Source: Euleptes europaea
Lineage: Eukaryota; Chordata; Lepidosauria; Squamata; Sphaerodactylidae
Assembly: GCF_029931775.1 (NCBI RefSeq)
Contig: NC_079317.1
Location: forward strand, 71,331,895 to 71,395,894
DNA: 64,000 nt
Direction: 5' to 3'
Within the stretch, counting starts at the first letter, position 1; each line of letters opens with the position of its first letter. The notes beneath the pieces were generated by a model, which did no database searches, had not been told where the DNA came from, and saw only the letters and a program-made list of their open reading frames with translations. Position numbers and translations under genes: made by a program. Below, piece by piece: positions 61,701 to 64,000 of the stretch.

Positions 61701-64000
61701 GTAGATGATTGTTACTGTTTTAAAAGAGGTCTGTCTTAAGGTATCCTATTATGTGAATTAAATGTGCGATTTTAAATGGAACGGCTAAATAAATGCGAAA
61801 TGGAAGAATAACATTTTGAGGGATTTAGCCTGTGCCTTTATTAACCCTGTTATACTTCAGAATTCTTAAACATCCTGCTCTGTATGATTCCTCTGGATTA
61901 TAATGCTGTTTTATTTTAACTTTGTTTGGAGGTCTGACTGCAGGGTGCGTAGAGGATTATTCAACCCACCAATTATTTAGTTATTCAACCCGCCAATATT
62001 ATAATACTCCATTCATTTATCATAATTTAATTTGTTTTACATTAAGGTTATCTAATAACTTCTTTCCTTGCCTTCAGTTTTAAACATTTTTCAGTCTTGT
62101 GATGCCAGCAAAAACATTTGCTTGGTTCACCTATAATGCCAAATCATGTTGTGGTATTATCTGAATGGTTCCATCGCTCACATGCTCCCAGCTCCCTCCC
62201 TCTTTCTTTGCATGCTCTGTTTCTGTCCTTTTTTGTTGCAAACCATAGTTTGCCATTATAGCTGAACCATAAACTATGGTTTCCTCTTGCCACTCAAACA
62301 TGACCTGGAAACCAAAATAAATTTATGTTTTTCAGTTCTGCTTGGAAAGCAAGCATAAAGCATAGTTTTCTGGGTCAGTTGTATGCAGTTGCCAAAAAAC
62401 CCAGGGAGGGATTAAAGGGAGAAGACTAAGTAGTGCACAAGTCCAAGACTTGGACCTGATAGCCAACCTATGGCTTGGCTTTTGCATTGTGCTTTGTTAT
62501 TTTTCACTAAAATAGGACTAGGCAGTTAAATGGATTTTAAAATCAAGTCACCCACCTAAGTTTCCTAATTCCTAATTTTTTCTTGGTTTCTAAAGTAATT
62601 AATGTATCTGTTTAAAGGGAGACACACCGCTTGACCTTGCTCATCGAACTCAGCATCGCTTAATTATTCACCTGATCACGGAAGAGGAAAGAATGAGAGC
62701 CAGAAAAACTTCCAGGTTTCTGAGAATACTGGCGAAAAATGAGGTATTACACATGGAAACAGATTCCAGAACGCAGCAGCACACTTAAAATAAAAAAGTA
62801 CTTGTATGTAAATTAAGGATATTGTCAGACCAGCTGGAGAGTGAAGCATGGAAACAAAACTAGAATTTACTGAAATTTGGAGGGTAAACCCAGCATGATG
62901 CAATTGGTGGTGGAGTTGGTGCTGTTCAATCTCAGGGTGCCACTGGAGCGCACTCTGGTCTGAGTTGAGAGCCAGTGTGGTGTATTGGTTAAGAACGGCG
63001 GACTCTAATCTGGAGAACTGGTTTTGATTCCCCACTCCTCCACATGAGCGGTGGACTCTAATTTGGTGAACCGCGTTGGTTTCCCCACTCCTGCACATGA
63101 AGCCAGTTGGGTAACCTTGGGCTAGTCATAGTTCTCTCAGAACTCTCGATCCCTCCTACCTCACAAGGTGCCTGTTGTGGGGAGAGGAAGGGGAGGAGAT
63201 TGTAAACCGGTCTGATTCTTCCTTAAAAGGTAGAGAAAGTCAGCATATAAAAACCAATTCCTCCTTCGTCTTCCCTGATGAAGTGAACAAACTGCTCAGA
63301 AGTGTGGGGCCCCATCACATCTAGACTTGCCACCGGACTGTCATGGCTGTTAGTATTATGCCAAGCTGGGATAGTTAAGGTGGCTCCAGGAAAGAATAAA
63401 CACCTTTTTGTGGGAGGGTGTACTTCCAAGAGACTTGAAAGACATAGTTGTAAGGCCTCTCTTGAAGAAGGCATCCCTGGATTCCACTGACCTCAACACT
63501 GATGTCTTCTGAATAACTCTTTGAGGGGGGCAATAGGAGCCTTCTTAGAGTCTGAACCTTGGAATAATCAAACAGCAAGAAGACAAAAGGGACAGCAAGG
63601 CTCGAAGGCTTGCGCGTGTTTATTTAACCAAGACAACCATATCCGTGGCTATCAGTGCATTCCTAAAGAGAGTTACTCCAGTCTAAGCCCATTAAAATGA
63701 ATGGGCTTTGATTGGAATAACTCTCCTTAGGAATGCACTGTATAGGTCTTTAATTGTAAAAGGGCTGCCAGGTGGAGGAGCTGTTGCTGCTAGGTTGGCT
63801 CTGCTTTGAGACGAATAGGCAAGATTGTACCAGAGATCATTAACAATCACAGCTGACATTTTTTCTCTCCTCACTTGGTTTTATCCATAGCACATTCCAA
63901 ATGAAACCTTTCTTTCTTTTCTTAGTTCTTGCTTTTGCTGGTGATGGCATTGGTATTGATATGGGCTGTCGGATATGTAGTGGATTTAAATTCTGATTCT
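49293..64000 (+). CDS. ZDHHC13: Palmitoyltransferase ZDHHC13, 5' part (continues beyond window)
   Basis: ZDHHC13 (HIP14L) attaches palmitate to cysteines of target proteins at Golgi and ER membranes. Nine coding exons are seen: 49293-49331, 53028-53170, 53886-54008, 55640-55717, 56164-56308, 58612-58676, 60615-60777, 62618-62743 and 63926 onward. All borders are AG/GT and phases agree, giving about 319 residues so far. Exon 1 gives [13 protein letters not shown] and is chosen because it lies in the CpG island with a GTGAGG donor in phase; it is the least certain exon. Exons 2-8 encode the N-terminal region and ankyrin repeats, including [53 protein letters not shown] and [12 protein letters not shown]. 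Exon 9 starts the first membrane segment ([19 protein letters not shown]). [11 protein letters not shown] and FNPSLN fit ZDHHC13 better than ZDHHC17. The DHHC domain is outside the window. Confidence 0.93.
49740..50106. other. AT-rich stretch with short direct repeats in ZDHHC13 intron 1
   Basis: ACATATTTTAA-type words repeat many times at 49960-50095, and ATTCTTATCCTATCTAA occurs twice. It may be a decayed LINE 3' UTR. Confidence 0.45.
50111..50308 (-). mobile_element. 5S rRNA-derived SINE
   Basis: On the minus strand, CCTGACCTGGATGGCCCAGG, CTGATCTCGTCAGATCTTAG and GGTTAGTATTTGGATGGGAG are followed by the Bov-B-like tail ending GCCATAAGTCGGCTGCG. Same family as 21810-22041. Confidence 0.9.
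50320..50522 (-). mobile_element. Probable Bov-B LINE internal fragment
   Basis: GTCCGCAGTATCCGTAACAC and CTTCTCCAACACCACATTTC recall the reverse strand of the Bov-B coding region. It is decayed; family by memory only. Confidence 0.45.
50531..50952 (-). mobile_element. Solo LTR (fossil)
   Basis: TGTCAGGTC and GACCTGACA are perfect 9-bp inverted ends of a 422-bp block. On the minus strand AATAAA lies about 90 bases before the 3' end. No internal region is attached and no clear target duplication was seen, so it is an old recombined copy. Confidence 0.75.
51012..51180 (+). mobile_element. Bov-B LINE fragment
   Basis: GAGAAGACAGGAGTCACTGG and AAGGCAACAGGAAAAGAGGA match 27003-27211. The right part has a local inverted duplication (ATTGACTCTATAAATATATAGAGTCAA). 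Confidence 0.65.
51283..51350 (+). mobile_element. CR1/L3-like LINE tail scrap
   Basis: GGCTTTCCAGAGGCATCTGG and CTGGCCACCATTGG correspond to the tail seen in reverse at 4507-4615. Confidence 0.5.
51613..52640 (-). mobile_element. CR1 LINE, 3' kilobase
   Basis: The + strand begins at the reverse CR1 terminus (GAATCATAGAGTTGGCAGGG, CATCTAGTCCAACCCCCTGC). Toward 52600 the minus strand reads [20 protein letters not shown] and [10 protein letters not shown], the F/YADD region of CR1 reverse transcriptase. The copy is 5' truncated and decayed. It lies in ZDHHC13 intron 1. Confidence 0.88.
52641..53027. other. ZDHHC13 intron 1, 3' end
   Basis: No repeat or regulatory site was recognised beyond the acceptor. 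Confidence 0.4.
53337..53540. mobile_element. MITE related to the ATTTATGCA hairpin family
   Basis: GGTCATTTATGCATGGGTAC at the left and CCCCGTGCATAAAG at the right are decayed inverted ends. The interior differs from 59263-59443. Confidence 0.55.
54055..54692. mobile_element. hAT-like element with GGGTCCCCAAC ends, interrupted by a MITE
   Basis: AAGGGTCCCCAACTCTTTTG with GCCTGTGGGCAC at the left and GGGCGCTGTGGAGC with CCAGGACCCCTG at the right are roughly inverted. A younger MITE (54155-54364) lies inside. Confidence 0.55.
54155..54364. mobile_element. hAT-type MITE, TAGGGTTGCC family, perfect 8-bp duplication
   Basis: TAGGGTTGCCAGG and GGCAACCCTA ends; TCGCTGCA flanks it at 54147-54154 and 54365-54372. 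It is the best preserved member and fixes the family as hAT-like. Confidence 0.93.
54720..54877 (+). mobile_element. tRNA-derived SINE, 5' truncated
   Basis: Tail half of the 13076 family: GGGGAAGGCACTGGCAAACC to CAGGGGACCTTTACCTTTA. Confidence 0.85.
55225..55320 (-). mobile_element. L2-like LINE 3' tail
   Basis: GCATTTATTAGCTGCCTTTC and CTCAAGGCAGCTTACAAT match the reverse 3' end at 28763. Confidence 0.55.
55321..55639. other. ZDHHC13 intron 3, unrecognised
   Basis: No repeat or site was recognised. Confidence 0.4.
56566..56700 (+). mobile_element. tRNA-SINE-like tail fragment
   Basis: CTGGGTGACCTTGGGCCAGT and CTCAGCCCAATCTTG resemble the core of the 36424 SINE family. It is decayed. The adjoining 56309-56565 holds nothing recognised. 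Confidence 0.5.
56877..57293 (-). mobile_element. Possible LTR fossil in ZDHHC13 intron 5
   Basis: On the minus strand the block begins TGTGACAGG, has CTCTATAAAGG (TATA-like), AATAAAACTG and ends GCACAACA. The order fits an LTR. No duplication was seen and the family is unknown. Confidence 0.4.
57831..58363. mobile_element. hAT (Charlie-like) element with perfect 8-bp duplication
   Basis: The ends CAGCATTTCACAACC and GGTTGAGAAACACTG are near-perfect inverted repeats, and GCCTAGAC flanks the element at 57823-57830 and 58364-58371. The centre (about 57950-58240) carries LINE-like text on the minus strand, probably an old insertion. Confidence 0.88.
58677..59262. other. ZDHHC13 intron 6, unrecognised
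   Basis: No repeat or site was recognised. Confidence 0.4.
59263..59443. mobile_element. Hairpin MITE, GGCCATTTATGCACGGGAG ends
   Basis: This is a 181-bp near-perfect palindrome: GGCCATTTATGCACGGGAG pairs with CTCCCGTGCATAAATGGCC, and inner blocks CTCTAGATGCA, TTTTCCC and ATTCTCAAAA also pair. AAC lies on both sides, a possible 3-bp duplication. Same family as 48337-48525. Confidence 0.92.
59444..60614. other. ZDHHC13 intron 6, 3' part, unrecognised
   Basis: This includes a GTT repeat (about 59480) and a G13-15 run near 60425. The 147-residue minus-strand frame at 59933-60376 shows no family features. Confidence 0.4.
61090..61300 (+). mobile_element. MIR-like core SINE (ancient)
   Basis: GGGTGAGGCAAATCACTAGC, TATGGGAATAACACTGACCC, GTGGTTGTAAGGATTAGAGA and GTTTGAAGTGCTGCGTAAAC follow MIR order. 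It is heavily diverged. Confidence 0.65.
61301..62617. other. ZDHHC13 intron 7, unrecognised
   Basis: AAACCATAGTTTGCC and ACCATAAACTATGGTTTCC near 62235-62285 form a short inverted pair. No other feature was recognised. Confidence 0.4.
62966..63255 (+). mobile_element. tRNA-derived SINE (second family), near full length
   Basis: From AGCCAGTGTGGTGTATTGGT to AGTCAGCATATAAAAACCAA, same family as 36424-36668, with A and B boxes and a complete tail. It lies in ZDHHC13 intron 8. Confidence 0.85.
63653..63740. mobile_element. Small hairpin MITE, CAGTGCATTCC ends
   Basis: CAGTGCATTCCTAAAGAGAG and CTCTCCTTAGGAATGCACTG are inverted. The centre AAGCCCATTAAAATGAATGGGCTT also folds, so the whole 88 bp is one hairpin. 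The ends recall 25102-25580. Confidence 0.88.

Overview
This window is vertebrate nuclear DNA, most likely from a squamate reptile (lizard or snake). The evidence is the repeat mix: Bov-B, CR1, L2-type and L1 LINEs, a 5S rRNA-derived SINE with a Bov-B-like tail, several tRNA-derived SINEs, Penelope-like elements, a DIRS-like relic, Ty3/Gypsy chromovirus DNA and many hAT-type MITEs. The species cannot be named from sequence alone. Host genes are split by introns with GT/AG junctions, and nearly everything between exons is interspersed repeat.

Layout. 1-2946 is the 3' part of a Ty3/Gypsy chromovirus with its 3' LTR. 2947-9860 is intergenic DNA full of LINE, SINE and Penelope-like fragments. 9862-28035 holds a complete DHCR7 gene (7-dehydrocholesterol reductase, last step of cholesterol synthesis) on the + strand, with seven coding exons giving a 474-residue protein. 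28040-36900 is intergenic and contains a DIRS-like relic, a Penelope-like fragment and several MITEs. 36900-46670 is a second, tandem copy of the DHCR7 locus. All seven coding exons and their splice sites are kept, but a 1-base deletion in coding exon 2 and changes at invariant residues mark it as a young pseudogene. 46670-49016 is a dense nest of mobile elements ending at a CpG-rich promoter. 49017-64000 is the 5' part of ZDHHC13, an ankyrin-repeat palmitoyltransferase on the + strand. Its first nine coding exons are visible (about 319 residues, all ankyrin repeats and the start of the first membrane segment), and the DHHC domain lies beyond the window.

The two DHCR7 units work as a paired recording of insertions. 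Several elements sit in unit A with a target-site duplication while unit B keeps the matching empty site: an RPS12 processed pseudogene, an L1 tail, a tRNA-SINE and a CR1 tail. Unit B has its own private insertions.

The most unusual material is in the Penelope-like fragments. At least two families carry hammerhead-ribozyme-like cores. Two unrelated insertions are each built only of two head-to-head terminal segments forming a palindrome, with 12-13 bp target-site duplications. A four-level nest of transposons lies directly upstream of the ZDHHC13 promoter. All family names rest on recognition by eye; no search was run.
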